From an uncultured Oscillospiraceae bacterium (lineage in GTDB: Bacteria; Bacillota_A; Clostridia; Oscillospirales; Oscillospiraceae), in the NCBI GenBank assembly GCA_910579155.1, contig CAJTTS010000047.1:1-26369 (forward strand): 26,369 bases of DNA, read 5' to 3'. This document shows, one piece after another, positions 13,988 to 21,918 of the stretch (position 1 is the first letter of the stretch; each line of letters opens with the position of its first letter). Below the pieces are notes generated by a model. That model saw only the letters and a program-made list of their open reading frames with translations. It made no database searches and was not told the DNA's origin. A program made the translations under genes and the position numbers.

Positions 13988-15158
13988 CGTGATCTTGCTG
14001 GCCGGAGTGGAGGATCCCTCGGCGGAGCCCTGGGCCCCCTTTGCGCCCCTGACCCTGGACTTCCTAGAGGCCCTCTCTGCCGCTGTGCGCCGTGAACACG
14101 GCGGGCGGGAGGAGTTGGCTGCGTTCGGCTTCTGGTGCCGGCGCAGCCACCTGGAGGCCCTGGCCAAACGTCATGAGAGCCCCTTTCCCCGGCTGGGACG
14201 GGGGCTGCTTTTTCATGTGGCCCCCTCCAATGTGCCCACCATGTTTGCTTATACCTTCGCCATCGGTCTCCTGGCGGGCAACGCCAACATCGTCCGCCTC
14301 TCCACCCGGCGGGGGGAGACGGAGGCGCGGCTGTGCGCGGTCCTGGAGCAGGTTTTGGACCTGCCCCGGTTCGCCCCGGTAAAGGCCCGCAGCTCTTTCC
14401 TGTCCTATGACCGGGATGACGCCATTACCGCCGGCTATCTCGCCCAGTGTAACGGTCGAGTGGTGTGGGGCGGGGACGCTACGGTGGCGGCTATAGGCCG
14501 GTTCCCTATGCCGCCCCACGGGACGACGATCTCCTTTCTTGACCGCTGGTCGCTGGCTCTGCTGAGCCAGGGGGCGCTGTCCGGGCTGGCCCCTTCGGAG
14601 TTGGCCGCGCTGGCCCACTGGTTCTATAACGACACGTACCTCATGGACCAGAATGCCTGCTCTAGCCCCCAGATGGTGGTGTGGCAGGCGGACGGCGGGG
14701 AGGCCGCGGTGCGCCGCCGCTGGTGGGAGGCCGTGGCCACCGAGGCTGCGGGGCGCTATGCCATGGGCCCCTTCCAGGCTACCCGGAAGTATGAGCGCTT
14801 TTGCCGCGCCGCCGCTGTCGGGCCCGACATGGCCCTGGAGCGCTACGGCGGGAATCTGGTCTATGTGGCCAGGCTGGCCGCCCTTCCCGCCGCCCCGGCG
14901 GAGTGGAAGGGGGGGTTCGGCCTGTTCTTTGAGACGGAGATCCAGAGCCTGGAGCAGCTGCTGCCCCTGCTGTCCGCCAAGACCCAGACCCTGGCCTGCG
15001 GCGGAGTGGACGCCGGGGAGACAGCCGCCTTCCTGGCCGCCCGCCATGCCCAGGGCGTGGACCGGGTGGTGCCCGTGGGGCAGGCGCTGGAGATGGACAC
15101 TGTGTGGGATGGGCGGGACCTGATCGCCGAGCTGTCCCGGATCGTCAGCCACCCCTGA
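13977..15158 (+). CDS. LuxC-like acyl-CoA / acyl-protein reductase
   Basis: A 393-aa protein of the LuxC family, an aldehyde-dehydrogenase relative that reduces an activated acyl group to aldehyde with NADPH. HVAPSNVPTMFAYTFAIG with LLAGNANIVRLS (80-109) is the family NADP-binding region and DQNACSSPQ holds the acyl-binding cysteine (Cys-228). The ATG at 13977 (MRDDVILLAG) is chosen because it overlaps the LuxE-like stop; the frame is open much further upstream but that region is coding in another frame. It is shorter than V. harveyi LuxC (about 480 aa), mainly at the N-terminus. With the LuxE-like protein it should form an acid-reductase complex producing an aldehyde. Confidence 0.85.
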   Translation: MRDDVILLAGVEDPSAEPWAPFAPLTLDFLEALSAAVRREHGGREELAAFGFWCRRSHLEALAKRHESPFPRLGRGLLFHVAPSNVPTMFAYTFAIGLLAGNANIVRLSTRRGETEARLCAVLEQVLDLPRFAPVKARSSFLSYDRDDAITAGYLAQCNGRVVWGGDATVAAIGRFPMPPHGTTISFLDRWSLALLSQGALSGLAPSELAALAHWFYNDTYLMDQNACSSPQMVVWQADGGEAAVRRRWWEAVATEAAGRYAMGPFQATRKYERFCRAAAVGPDMALERYGGNLVYVARLAALPAAPAEWKGGFGLFFETEIQSLEQLLPLLSAKTQTLACGGVDAGETAAFLAARHAQGVDRVVPVGQALEMDTVWDGRDLIAELSRIVSHP

Positions 15159-15180
15159 AAACAGAAAGGAGGACCGGATC

Positions 15181-16614
15181 ATGGGTTTGGATCTGTTTCC
15201 CGCTGGGTTGGGATCGGACCGCCTGCTGGCGGTGGACGACGCCGGGGCGCGGCTCTATGGACGGGATCTGGACGCCGCCTGCGCGGCCCTGTCCAGGGCC
15301 ATGGGGGGGCGGGCGCTGGTGTTCCTGCTGTGCCGGAACGAGCCCGGCACCCTGCTGGGCTACCTGGGCTGCTTGCGCTGCGGGGCCGTCCCCCTTCTTT
15401 TGAGCAGCCATATCTCCCCCGCCCTGCTCCGCGAGCTGGCGGAAACCTATCGTCCCAACTTTTACTGCGTTCCCCAGGACCTCCCGGCGGAGATCCGCGC
15501 CGTCCTGCCTGACACAGCGCCGCTTCTGGAGCTCCGCGGGAGCGTTCTGATCCCCGGTAGCGGTGCGGAGCGCTGCCCCCTCCACCCGGAGCTGGCCCTC
15601 CTGCTCACCACCTCGGGCAGCACGGGTAGTCCGAAGTTGGTGCGACTGAGTGGGAGGAATCTGGTCTCCAACGCCGCCTCCATCGCCCAATACCTGGGGC
15701 TGGACGCCGATGAGCGGCCCATCACCACCCTGCCGCTACACTATTCCTATGGAATGTCTATCATCAACAGCCATATGCTGGCGGGGGCGCCTGTTCTGCT
15801 TACCACCCATGGAATTCTGGAGAGGGAGTTCTGGTACATGGTCCGGCAAGAGGTGGCCACATCCCTGGCGGGCGTCCCTTACACCTACCAGATGTTCCAC
15901 CGGCTGGGCCTCACCTCCATGGAGCTGCCCCGGCTGCGGTATCTGACCCAGGCGGGGGGGATGCTGTCCCCGGAACTTCAGGAGGAGTTTGCGGCTTGGG
16001 CCGCCAGGACTGGACGGCGCTTCTACGTCATGTATGGTCAGACCGAGGCCGCGCCCCGCATGAGCTATCTCCCCCCCGAGCGTGCAATAGAAAAGAGCGG
16101 CAGCATCGGCATTCCCATACCGGGCGGACAGTTCCGGCTGGAGGACGCCGGCGGCGGGGAGATTACTTCCCCGGACACCACCGGCGAGCTGATCTACTAT
16201 GGTGAAAATGTGGCCATGGGCTACGCCCGGAGGTTGTCCGATTTGTCCCGCGGGGATGAATGGCGGGGCCGTCTGGCTACCGGCGATATGGTTCGGCGGG
16301 ACAGGGACGGCTTCTACTATATCACGGGCCGGAAAAAGCGGTTCGTCAAGCTCTTTGGCAACCGGGTCAATATGGACGAGGTGGAACGCCTGCTTTCCGC
16401 CCAGTTTCCCGGCGTCGGCTTCGCCTGTGCGGGCCGGGATGACCTGCTGTGTATCTACACCGACAGCCGGGACCCCGCCATTCCTGCGGCGGCCCTGCGC
16501 TATATCAGCGAGGAGACCCGGCTCTCTCCCAAGGCGTTCCGGGTGCAGGTAATTGATACCATTCCTAAAAATGAATCGGGAAAAACACTGTATAGTGCCC
16601 TTCTGGTGGAGTGA
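15181..16614 (+). CDS. AMP-forming acyl-CoA/ACP ligase (ANL superfamily)
   Basis: A 477-aa adenylating enzyme. Motifs in order: LLTTSGSTGSPKLVRLS (141-157, phosphate loop), YGQTEAAPRM (285-294, A5), TGDMVRRDRDGFYYITGR (367-384, A7/A8 hinge) and PKNESGKTLYS (A10) with catalytic Lys-468. It activates a carboxylic acid as acyl-AMP and transfers it to CoA or, given the operon, to the phosphopantetheine of the carrier protein. AAAGGAGG precedes the ATG at 15181. It is the last gene of the cluster. The N-terminal domain is short (about 130 residues before the P-loop), as in carrier-loading members. The substrate is unknown; short or medium-chain acids are plausible. Confidence 0.85.
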   Translation: MGLDLFPAGLGSDRLLAVDDAGARLYGRDLDAACAALSRAMGGRALVFLLCRNEPGTLLGYLGCLRCGAVPLLLSSHISPALLRELAETYRPNFYCVPQDLPAEIRAVLPDTAPLLELRGSVLIPGSGAERCPLHPELALLLTTSGSTGSPKLVRLSGRNLVSNAASIAQYLGLDADERPITTLPLHYSYGMSIINSHMLAGAPVLLTTHGILEREFWYMVRQEVATSLAGVPYTYQMFHRLGLTSMELPRLRYLTQAGGMLSPELQEEFAAWAARTGRRFYVMYGQTEAAPRMSYLPPERAIEKSGSIGIPIPGGQFRLEDAGGGEITSPDTTGELIYYGENVAMGYARRLSDLSRGDEWRGRLATGDMVRRDRDGFYYITGRKKRFVKLFGNRVNMDEVERLLSAQFPGVGFACAGRDDLLCIYTDSRDPAIPAAALRYISEETRLSPKAFRVQVIDTIPKNESGKTLYSALLVE

Positions 16615-16649
16615 ATGTCTTTGCCCAATGGTAGCTGGCACTGATCTTT

Positions 16650-16666
16650 GCGTGGCTATGCCACGC
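16650..16666. other. Hairpin after the operon; border of a decayed element
   Basis: GCGTGGC (16650-16656) and GCCACGC (16660-16666) form a perfect 7-bp stem with a TAT loop, 35 bases past the ligase stop. No T-run follows, so it is at best a weak terminator. From here to about 16848 the DNA shows no gene; it appears to be foreign flanking sequence joined to the truncated integrase. Confidence 0.45.
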
Positions 16667-16847
16667 ATTGCCAAGGAGAGAAATACCGACTCTGAATGTC
16701 TGCGCGTGACCAAATAAGCATTTTATAAGTCTGGCAGGGGTTAGTAGTGTGGATGTTTTGTATGATGATGAAATACCTTCGAAAAGGCTGGAGTAAGAAA
16801 GTGAGAGCTTGCAGGTTTGTTGTATCGAAGAATCACTAGTTCCCCTA

Positions 16848-17632
16848 TAACGGGAGAGGGTGAGCTTCCCGCTGGGGTTCTTGATGTACTGCTTGCTGAC
16901 GGAAATCGTCCGGTTTTGGATGTCCAGATCATCCCAGAGGAGGGTAATCAGTTCACCTTTTCGCAAGCCGCTCACCAGCTCCAGATAGAACATGGGGAGT
17001 ACCCCTCTGGCATTGGCGGCCTCCAGGTAGGACTTGAGATGCTCAGGCCGCAGGGTTTTCATTTCCACTTTTTGCACCTTTGGAGCAATGCAGTCATCAG
17101 TGGGGTTGTGGGGGATGAGCCGCTCCTTTACCGCCCTCTCGAACGCGCTGTGAAGCATCAGGTGGACGCTTCGCACCGTGGTACTGCTGAGGCCGGGATT
17201 GCCGTGGCTGCTACACTAGTTCACCCGGCCATGCTCCATCAGGATTTTGTACATCTTCTGGAGATCCCGGGAGGTCAGCTTTTTCAGCTTTATTTTGCCG
17301 ATGCGGGGGATGGTGTAGGTTTCGATCATCAGGCGGTATCGGTCTGCCGTGGCCAGCCGGACATTGGGCTGGGCGTAGAGATCGTGCCAGGTGCGCAGCC
17401 ATGTGGCTACCGTGTATTCATCGGTTCGGATTATGTCCAGGGTCTGGCACTCCTGCTGGGCGGCGACCAGTTTTTATTTGGCCTCGGCTTGGGTCTTGCC
17501 CAGTACATTTTTGATGATGCGTTTGTCGGTTTCTGGGTCGTAGCCAGCCGTGTAGCGGCCCTCCCAGCGCCCGTCAGACCGCTTCCGCAGGTTTCCCTCG
17601 CCGTTGGCGCGTTTTTTGGCTAAGGGTTTCAA
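16848..17632 (-). pseudogene. int: Tyrosine-family integrase, truncated and interrupted
   Basis: Reading leftward: AKKRANGEGNLRKRSDGRWEG (AP2-like arm-binding N-terminus), a TAA stop at 17476-17474, the SAM-like core-binding domain (TWHDLYAQPNVRLATADRY), a TAG at 17218-17216, and then the start of the catalytic domain (LVSGLRKGELITLLWDDLD), where RKGE carries the first catalytic Arg. All pieces are in one frame. After GKLTLS (near 16850) the sequence no longer matches an integrase, so the His-x-x-Arg and the nucleophilic Tyr are missing. The usual ATG is a TTA here (17623-17621); the nearby TTG at 17632 touches the ribosome site. The gene is dead. It belongs to the same element as the genes up to 18551. 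Confidence 0.85.
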
Positions 17633-17661
17633 CTCCTTTCTTGCTTTTTGTTTACAGTACT

Positions 17662-17955
17662 TCAATTTTTGAGGCGGTTGATTTGCTCCTGCTCCTGTTC
17701 GTAGGAATATTTGCCGTCCGTACCCAGCTCCGTTGCGATCCCCCAGGCCAGACGAAAATCGGCAATGAAGCTACTCGGTGCCATTTCCTCCTGCATTGCG
17801 GTGTGGGCATCCACCAGCCGGAGCAACTTTTTCCTTCCCTGCTTGTCCAGCAAGGCGGAAACCGCCTGACGTTTGGCTTCAAGCTCTTTGCGCTGTTCTG
17901 CATAGTTGCTTTTTGTGCTGACTCTGTCCTCCAGTGCGCTCATGTAGTCGTACAT
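17662..17955 (-). CDS. Small DUF6809-like mobile-element protein
   Basis: A 97-aa helical protein. The ATG at 17955 (MYDYMSALEDRV) has GAAGGAGG at good spacing. A coiled stretch (KSNYAEQRKELEAKRQAVSALLD) is followed by VDAHTAMQEEMAPSSFIADFRLAWGIATEL, which resembles the DUF6809 proteins found between the HTH gene and the integrase in clostridial integrative elements. Function unknown. Its frame is intact although its neighbours on both sides are broken. Family name is from memory. Confidence 0.6.
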   Translation of the reverse strand: MYDYMSALEDRVSTKSNYAEQRKELEAKRQAVSALLDKQGRKKLLRLVDAHTAMQEEMAPSSFIADFRLAWGIATELGTDGKYSYEQEQEQINRLKN

Positions 17956-18346
17956 GATACGTCCCTCCTTCGCAGTGACAGAACATATCACAGCTTGGCG
18001 GGAATAGCCATGGGAAACGGCGAGAGTTATCAGAACAGCCACATATTTTTTCTTTGCACATCGGAGCAATCCACACCATGGTCATTACCAAAGTGCTTTC
18101 GGTTTGGATGAGACCTTTGCACTCAAGGGCGCTGACATATTTTGCTACGGTGTTTTCGGTCGTGCCCACAGCTTTGCCAATCGTTTTGTAGCTGGGCCGG
18201 CACTGATGTGTCTTGCAGTTTTCGCAGTGACGCAGGAAGGCATAGACCGCCAGCTCACCAGGGCAGAAACCGAGAAGGAAAATTTCATTGGGCAGAGGAA
18301 AAGTATTCTTGAGAGGATCGGACTTTTGGCGATAGCTCAACCGCAC
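17879..18346 (-). pseudogene. HTH element protein, copy B, C-terminal part diverged
   Basis: The first 80 codons (PLPNEIFLLGFCPGELAVYA, then SYKTIGKAVGTTENTVAKYVSALECKGLI) are clearly homologous to the protein at 1756-2136. After TEST the homology is lost and the frame runs on with Cys/Trp/Pro-rich residues across the ribosome site and into the DUF6809-like gene, which is typical of a frameshift. The GTG start at 18346 overlaps the end of the broken excisionase. Probably non-functional, though the DNA-binding domain itself is intact. Confidence 0.65.
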
Positions 18347-18551
18347 TCACCGCCCTTCGTGTGCTGCTCCACCCACCGGATAAATTTTTCTTTGGGCACT
18401 ACGATCCGGCTGCCGACTTTGAGCACCGGGAAATCTGCTTCGTGCATTAACTCGTAGCGCTTGGATGGAGCGATACCTAGCACCTTTGCACCATTGCCGC
18501 ATTGGGGAACAGCGGCAGGTCGTCGTAACTTTTGTACTCAGATATTTTCAT
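18337..18551 (-). pseudogene. xis: Excisionase, copy B, frameshifted
   Basis: Starts at the ATG at 18551 (MKISEYKSYDDLPLFPNAAMV) with AGAAAGGA upstream, then one base is missing near 18487 so the frame ends at a TAG within a few codons. One base shifted, the homologue continues as LGIAPSKRYELMHEADFPVLK and VGSRIVVPKEKFIRWVEQHT, matching copy A at 2133-2345 nearly residue for residue. The total length is 215 bases, one short of a whole number of codons. A sequencing error cannot be excluded, but the neighbouring integrase is broken too. Confidence 0.8.
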
Positions 18552-18627
18552 GTGCAAATCCTTTCTGTAAAATTGGGTGCAGATAGAGGGGGACTGAACC
18601 CTGTCTGTTATTGTGGATATGTTGACT

Positions 18628-18771
18628 GGACACACACCGTACACCTTCCTGCCCCAGGATCTCACTGCGGCGTTTTCACCCTGTTGGCACGCTCACTCCA
18701 ACTTCTGCGTGGAGGTCTTGAGGGTACTTCGCTCAGGGAGTATGCACTCCGGTAGTGGATATTCGATTTTC
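18628..18771 (-). promoter_or_regulatory. Conserved excisionase-operon leader (copy B)
   Basis: This is the counterpart of 2375-2508. CCTTCCTGCCCCAGG (18644-18658), CTGCGGCGTT, TCACCCTGTTGG, GGGTACTTC-type and GAGTATG blocks appear in the same order and spacing. In the minus-strand sense it also has a GGAGT/ACTCC stem with a GCAT loop (18737-18750) that copy A preserves only in part. No gene lies between here and 18863. Confidence 0.5.
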
Positions 18772-18862
18772 AATGTTCGTTAGCCCTTCCCTTTGGGCTG
18801 TTCCCATGGTAAAATAAATCCAGAGGAGTTTACATCAGGAAGTGATCTTTTGGGAAAATAAA

Positions 18863-18940
18863 ATGCGCACAATACCCAGCGGGCCGCAGCTGTTGTTGGT
18901 GGGGGAAGGAGCGGGGCTGTTTTCCACGGTGCTTCACTAG
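18863..18940 (+). CDS. Possible 25-aa peptide ahead of a terminator
   Basis: An ATG opens RTIPSGPQLLLVGEGAGLFS followed by TVLH and a stop that touches the terminator hairpin at 18941. The ribosome site is weak (TTTTGGGAAAATAAA). Because a strong terminator begins at the very next base, it may be a leader peptide, the tail of a lost gene, or chance. Not recognised. Confidence 0.25.
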   Translation: MRTIPSGPQLLLVGEGAGLFSTVLH

Positions 18941-18983
18941 AAGGACAGCCTTTGGGTTAATTGTGCCCAGCGGCTGTCCTTTT
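18941..18983 (+). terminator. Rho-independent terminator
   Basis: AAGGACAGCC (18941-18950) and GGCTGTCCTT (18972-18981) pair perfectly over 10 bp. An inner TGGG/CCCA pairs within the loop and TTTT follows. It would end rightward transcription of the short frame at 18863-18940 or of a gene now lost. Confidence 0.75.
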
Positions 18984-19105
18984 GATTACAGTACATCTAA
19001 TTTTGAGGTGCTTGCGCTAATTGCTTTCATGCTACAGAAGATTGACTCAGTGGGTTTCTTTGTGCAGGGGGGAGATTTTGAATCGAAACTTGCAGGGAGA
19101 AGACA

Positions 19106-19327
19106 ATGGTACCGCATCATTCCTGCTGTGCGCCGGGGGAGAAACTGCTCTACACTTTGGAAGACCCGATTCGGGTGCATACCTGCTGGTGGAACATTCT
19201 TGAGACGACCTTTGAGGGGATGGAGCGTGCGGCGAAGCAGGAGCGGTTTGAGAAGCTGTGTCGGATGTATCTCCATGTGTGTAAGCTGCATGATCCTGCC
19301 AGCCTGCCCAATGTGGAGCCGGGATAG
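19106..19327 (+). CDS. Small hypothetical protein
   Basis: A 73-aa frame with GGGAGAAG just ahead of the ATG. The second half is regular and protein-like (NILETTFEGMERAAKQERFE, then KLCRMYLHVCKLHD), with helices and paired Cys residues. No domain is recognised. It stands alone in the gap between the decayed element and the nuclease gene and could be a fragment of a larger gene. From 19328 to 19442 I see nothing else. Confidence 0.35.
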   Translation: MVPHHSCCAPGEKLLYTLEDPIRVHTCWWNILETTFEGMERAAKQERFEKLCRMYLHVCKLHDPASLPNVEPG

Positions 19328-19442
19328 AGAATGTTTAGAGCCGACCTATTTAGGGGCCGTGGATGCCAATAAACTCCCTTTAAAGTTGTGATTGGGGCGT
19401 TAAGCTGCGCAGGTACTTCTTTCCGGCCTCAGCTTGATTTAT

Positions 19443-20522
19443 TTACAGCGTATCAGATTTTGATTTTTGACTGAGCAGCCCTTTGAAATTCTTCTTGATC
19501 CAACAGCAACATTTCCCCGCATCATCAAAACAGACTTTTTCGGGCAGCCAGTCCCAGGTGGCTTTTCCCGACTTGACCTCGAAGCCGATCTTCTCAAAGG
19601 TGTTCGCCCGCAGCATCTCAAAATCCTCTGGATTTTTCGAAATGTAGCTGCCGGCGGCGGCATAATCGGGTTTTCCGTCCTCCTGCGTAAGGCCGCAGAT
19701 CAGATGCAGCCGCACGCGGTCCTCGTATTCCGCTCTGCCCTCACGCTCTTTTTTTACGCGTTCTTTTTTGAGGCGCAAAGCAAACTCCAAAGACGCCGTT
19801 CCAAATTCCATTTTGTTCAGGGTGAACGTCATATAGGTGGGGGTGCATTCCGTCCATGGGATGTCGTAGCTTAGAGAGAGCTTCTGGTAAATGGCGTCGA
19901 GCACATCCGTTTTCTCCCATTTGGAAAAGCATCTGAGCTGAACGCCGGACCGAACCTGGGTATCCGACCCGCCCTGAATGTTGTCATACATCTGCCGCAT
20001 GATCTCCCACACATCTGAGTGGATACGGATATCCAGAGTATCCATGCACTCCTTCAGCCAGGGAAGGATATCAGCTTTGAAGGACAGCAGGCGGACCGCA
20101 TCGCCCAGATATCCGCGGCTTTGCTCACTGGGCTCGTGCCCGTCTGGAGTGAGATAATAGATTGCCGGGACGTCCTTTCCTTGGCTTTTTGCAAACTCAT
20201 AATAATGTCGAAGCTGTGCGTCCTGATCGCCCGCCCAAATCTTCACCTCAAAAGGCAGATACAGGTTTTTGGTAGAGATCACCATATCAATGCGTCTGCC
20301 CTGGCTGGTGGGAACCTCCGTTTCCACCACCGCGTCCTCCGGTTTTTCGCCTGTGAGTTCCACGCCAATCTTCTCCATCTGCAAAAACTTATCCAGAAAA
20401 TCGGCGCCCTTGTCATGGAATTCGCTCTTGGGATTGATCAGCTCCGCAATCACGCTTGTGTGGATTTCCTCCGATTTCCAGATCCCCGCGACCTGAAAGA
20501 TATTGAATTTTTTCTCAGACAT
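19443..20522 (-). CDS. PD-(D/E)XK nuclease family protein
   Basis: A 359-aa protein of the PDDEXK_4 type. The start at 20522 (MSEKKFNIFQVAGIW) has AGGAG upstream. NIFQVAGIWKSEEIHTSVIAELINP is the family N-terminus. The nuclease core is RRIDMVISTKNLYLPFEVKIWAGDQ: Asp in RID, then Glu and Lys in FEVK, with Gln in DQDAQLRHYY. The remaining 220 residues are helical and may give target specificity. Such nucleases occur in defence islands and mobile elements. It overlaps the upstream alpha-CTD-like gene by 8 bases and belongs to the WYL operon. DNA cleavage is expected from the motif; the target is unknown. Confidence 0.8.
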   Translation of the reverse strand: MSEKKFNIFQVAGIWKSEEIHTSVIAELINPKSEFHDKGADFLDKFLQMEKIGVELTGEKPEDAVVETEVPTSQGRRIDMVISTKNLYLPFEVKIWAGDQDAQLRHYYEFAKSQGKDVPAIYYLTPDGHEPSEQSRGYLGDAVRLLSFKADILPWLKECMDTLDIRIHSDVWEIMRQMYDNIQGGSDTQVRSGVQLRCFSKWEKTDVLDAIYQKLSLSYDIPWTECTPTYMTFTLNKMEFGTASLEFALRLKKERVKKEREGRAEYEDRVRLHLICGLTQEDGKPDYAAAGSYISKNPEDFEMLRANTFEKIGFEVKSGKATWDWLPEKVCFDDAGKCCCWIKKNFKGLLSQKSKSDTL

Positions 20523-20832
20523 TTTTGCTTTCTCCTGGCGTATTGCCGACATTTTCCTCACATATAAAGTCGGGAGAGGAAGTGCCCGTTTTCTCTGTCT
20601 CCTCCAACAGGCAGACCAGACAGTGGATGACATCCTCATAGCTGGGGAGTTCCCGGTTCGGAAAAATCCGGACCAGCTCCGGGTGGCTCAGATGCAGCAG
20701 ATGGTCCAAGGTATGGATGCCGCTCCGCTTCAGGGCATTTCGTACAGCGACCTCCAGATCCATATCTTCCACGGTCAGATTGCGTCCGCTCAGAGCCGGA
20801 AATATGCGGACGAGCTTTCCATCTTCGTTCAT
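20515..20832 (-). CDS. RNA polymerase alpha C-terminal-domain-like protein
   Basis: A 105-aa protein with AAAGGGAG before the ATG at 20832. Residues about 25-75 (VAVRNALKRSGIHTLDHLLH, then LSHPELVRIFPN and YEDVIHCL) resemble the helix-hairpin-helix fold of the RNA polymerase alpha CTD, where LKRAGI.TV..L is typical. The first and last parts are probably disordered. It could tether partners to DNA, or touch RNA polymerase. It is coupled to the nuclease gene and follows the WYL regulator gene by 40 bases. Confidence 0.6.
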   Translation of the reverse strand: MNEDGKLVRIFPALSGRNLTVEDMDLEVAVRNALKRSGIHTLDHLLHLSHPELVRIFPNRELPSYEDVIHCLVCLLEETEKTGTSSPDFICEENVGNTPGESKNV

Positions 20833-20872
20833 CTCGTACGCTCCCTTTCGTTGTTTTATAGATTCTATGGAC

Positions 20873-21880
20873 TTAGTGTTCTTGTTCCTGACCTGTGGAT
20901 TCTGGTCCGTCTGAGCTCCGATAGAGCGACCACCCCTCAAAGAAGAAACGCTCCATCTGCCGCCGCAGCCAGCCGGGCTCCTGGATCTCGCAGCGCTCCA
21001 TGTACTGCATGGCCCACAGCTTCAAGCCTTCCGGTTCCGCGGTCACCGTGGCTGTAAAATTCCCGTCGCCAGTGGGGCGGATGCTGGTCTCCATGCCAAA
21101 ACGATCCAATATGTCGCTGAGCAGGCTGTTTTCACAAAGAAGAACCGCTTGGATGCCCTGTCCCGAAATTTGATAAACCCGCTCCCGTACATAGCGCGGC
21201 AGGACGAGGCCGGGGGGCAGAGGCTCCACCGGCTCCCCGGGCAGGACAGCGGGATTTTGGATGCGGTCAACGCGGTAGTGGCTCAATGTTTCATACCCTG
21301 AATAGCGGCAGATCAGGTAGTAGTTCCCGTTGGCAAAGCAAAGGCCGTAGGGATGGACCTGATAGAGCTGTTCTCTGCGGGGGCGGAACTTTTTGTCCAT
21401 CCCATACTCCATATATTGAAAGGTGACCTGGCATCGGGCGGCAATCGCCTCCTCCAGCACCTCCACAGCCAGCAGGACGCTCCGATTCAGCCCCCGGTAG
21501 CCTGTGGGCAGGGACAGAGGGTGGCAGAGCTTCCGTTGATGAAGGCTCAGCCCCTGGAGGAGTTTTCGCTCCAGGTCCCGGTACTGCCGATCCCCGATCC
21601 CGGAAAAAGCGGCGGCGCAGTCCAGCAGCAGGCGAACCTCCGCCGGCTCCAGTTTTCGGGAGAGGAGAAAATAGCCGTCTTTGCTGTCTTGAAAGTCCGG
21701 AATGTCACAGCCTGCGCGCCGCAGACTGTCCAGCGCCCCATAGATGGTCCGCCGGTCACAGCTCACGCCGTACTCCACCCGGAGCAGACGCCGCAGCTCT
21801 CCCATGGAGAGGGGATGCTCCTGGTCGCTGTGCTCCTCCAGTATCTGATAGAGCCGGATGGGGATCAAATGCGCGGACAT
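20873..21880 (-). CDS. WYL-domain transcriptional regulator
   Basis: A 335-aa protein with GGAGGGAG before the ATG at 21880. Residues 1-65 are a winged helix-turn-helix (LYQILEEHSDQEHPLSMGEL, then VSCDRRTIYGALDSLRRAG). Residues about 140-215 are the WYL domain with YPHYGL-like HPYGLCFANGNYYLICRYSG and YRVDRI. A C-terminal WCX-like domain follows. WYL domains bind nucleic-acid or nucleotide ligands, and these regulators commonly repress defence genes until a signal appears. It likely represses its own operon and the divergent gene through the palindrome at 21962-21985. Confidence 0.85.
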   Translation of the reverse strand: MSAHLIPIRLYQILEEHSDQEHPLSMGELRRLLRVEYGVSCDRRTIYGALDSLRRAGCDIPDFQDSKDGYFLLSRKLEPAEVRLLLDCAAAFSGIGDRQYRDLERKLLQGLSLHQRKLCHPLSLPTGYRGLNRSVLLAVEVLEEAIAARCQVTFQYMEYGMDKKFRPRREQLYQVHPYGLCFANGNYYLICRYSGYETLSHYRVDRIQNPAVLPGEPVEPLPPGLVLPRYVRERVYQISGQGIQAVLLCENSLLSDILDRFGMETSIRPTGDGNFTATVTAEPEGLKLWAMQYMERCEIQEPGWLRRQMERFFFEGWSLYRSSDGPESTGQEQEH

Positions 21881-21918
21881 ATTGCTCTCCCTCCTCTCGT
21901 GATCTGTCCTTTGCGGGG

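Noticed and set aside
12914..15158. Bacterial luciferase (lux) operon
   Set aside because: Only LuxE-like and LuxC-like genes are present. There is no luxA, luxB or luxD, so the pair is read as an acid-reductase module, not bioluminescence.
16817..17623. Plus-strand 268-codon frame
   Set aside because: It is the complement of the broken integrase, whose minus-strand translation shows clear integrase sequence in a single frame with two stops.
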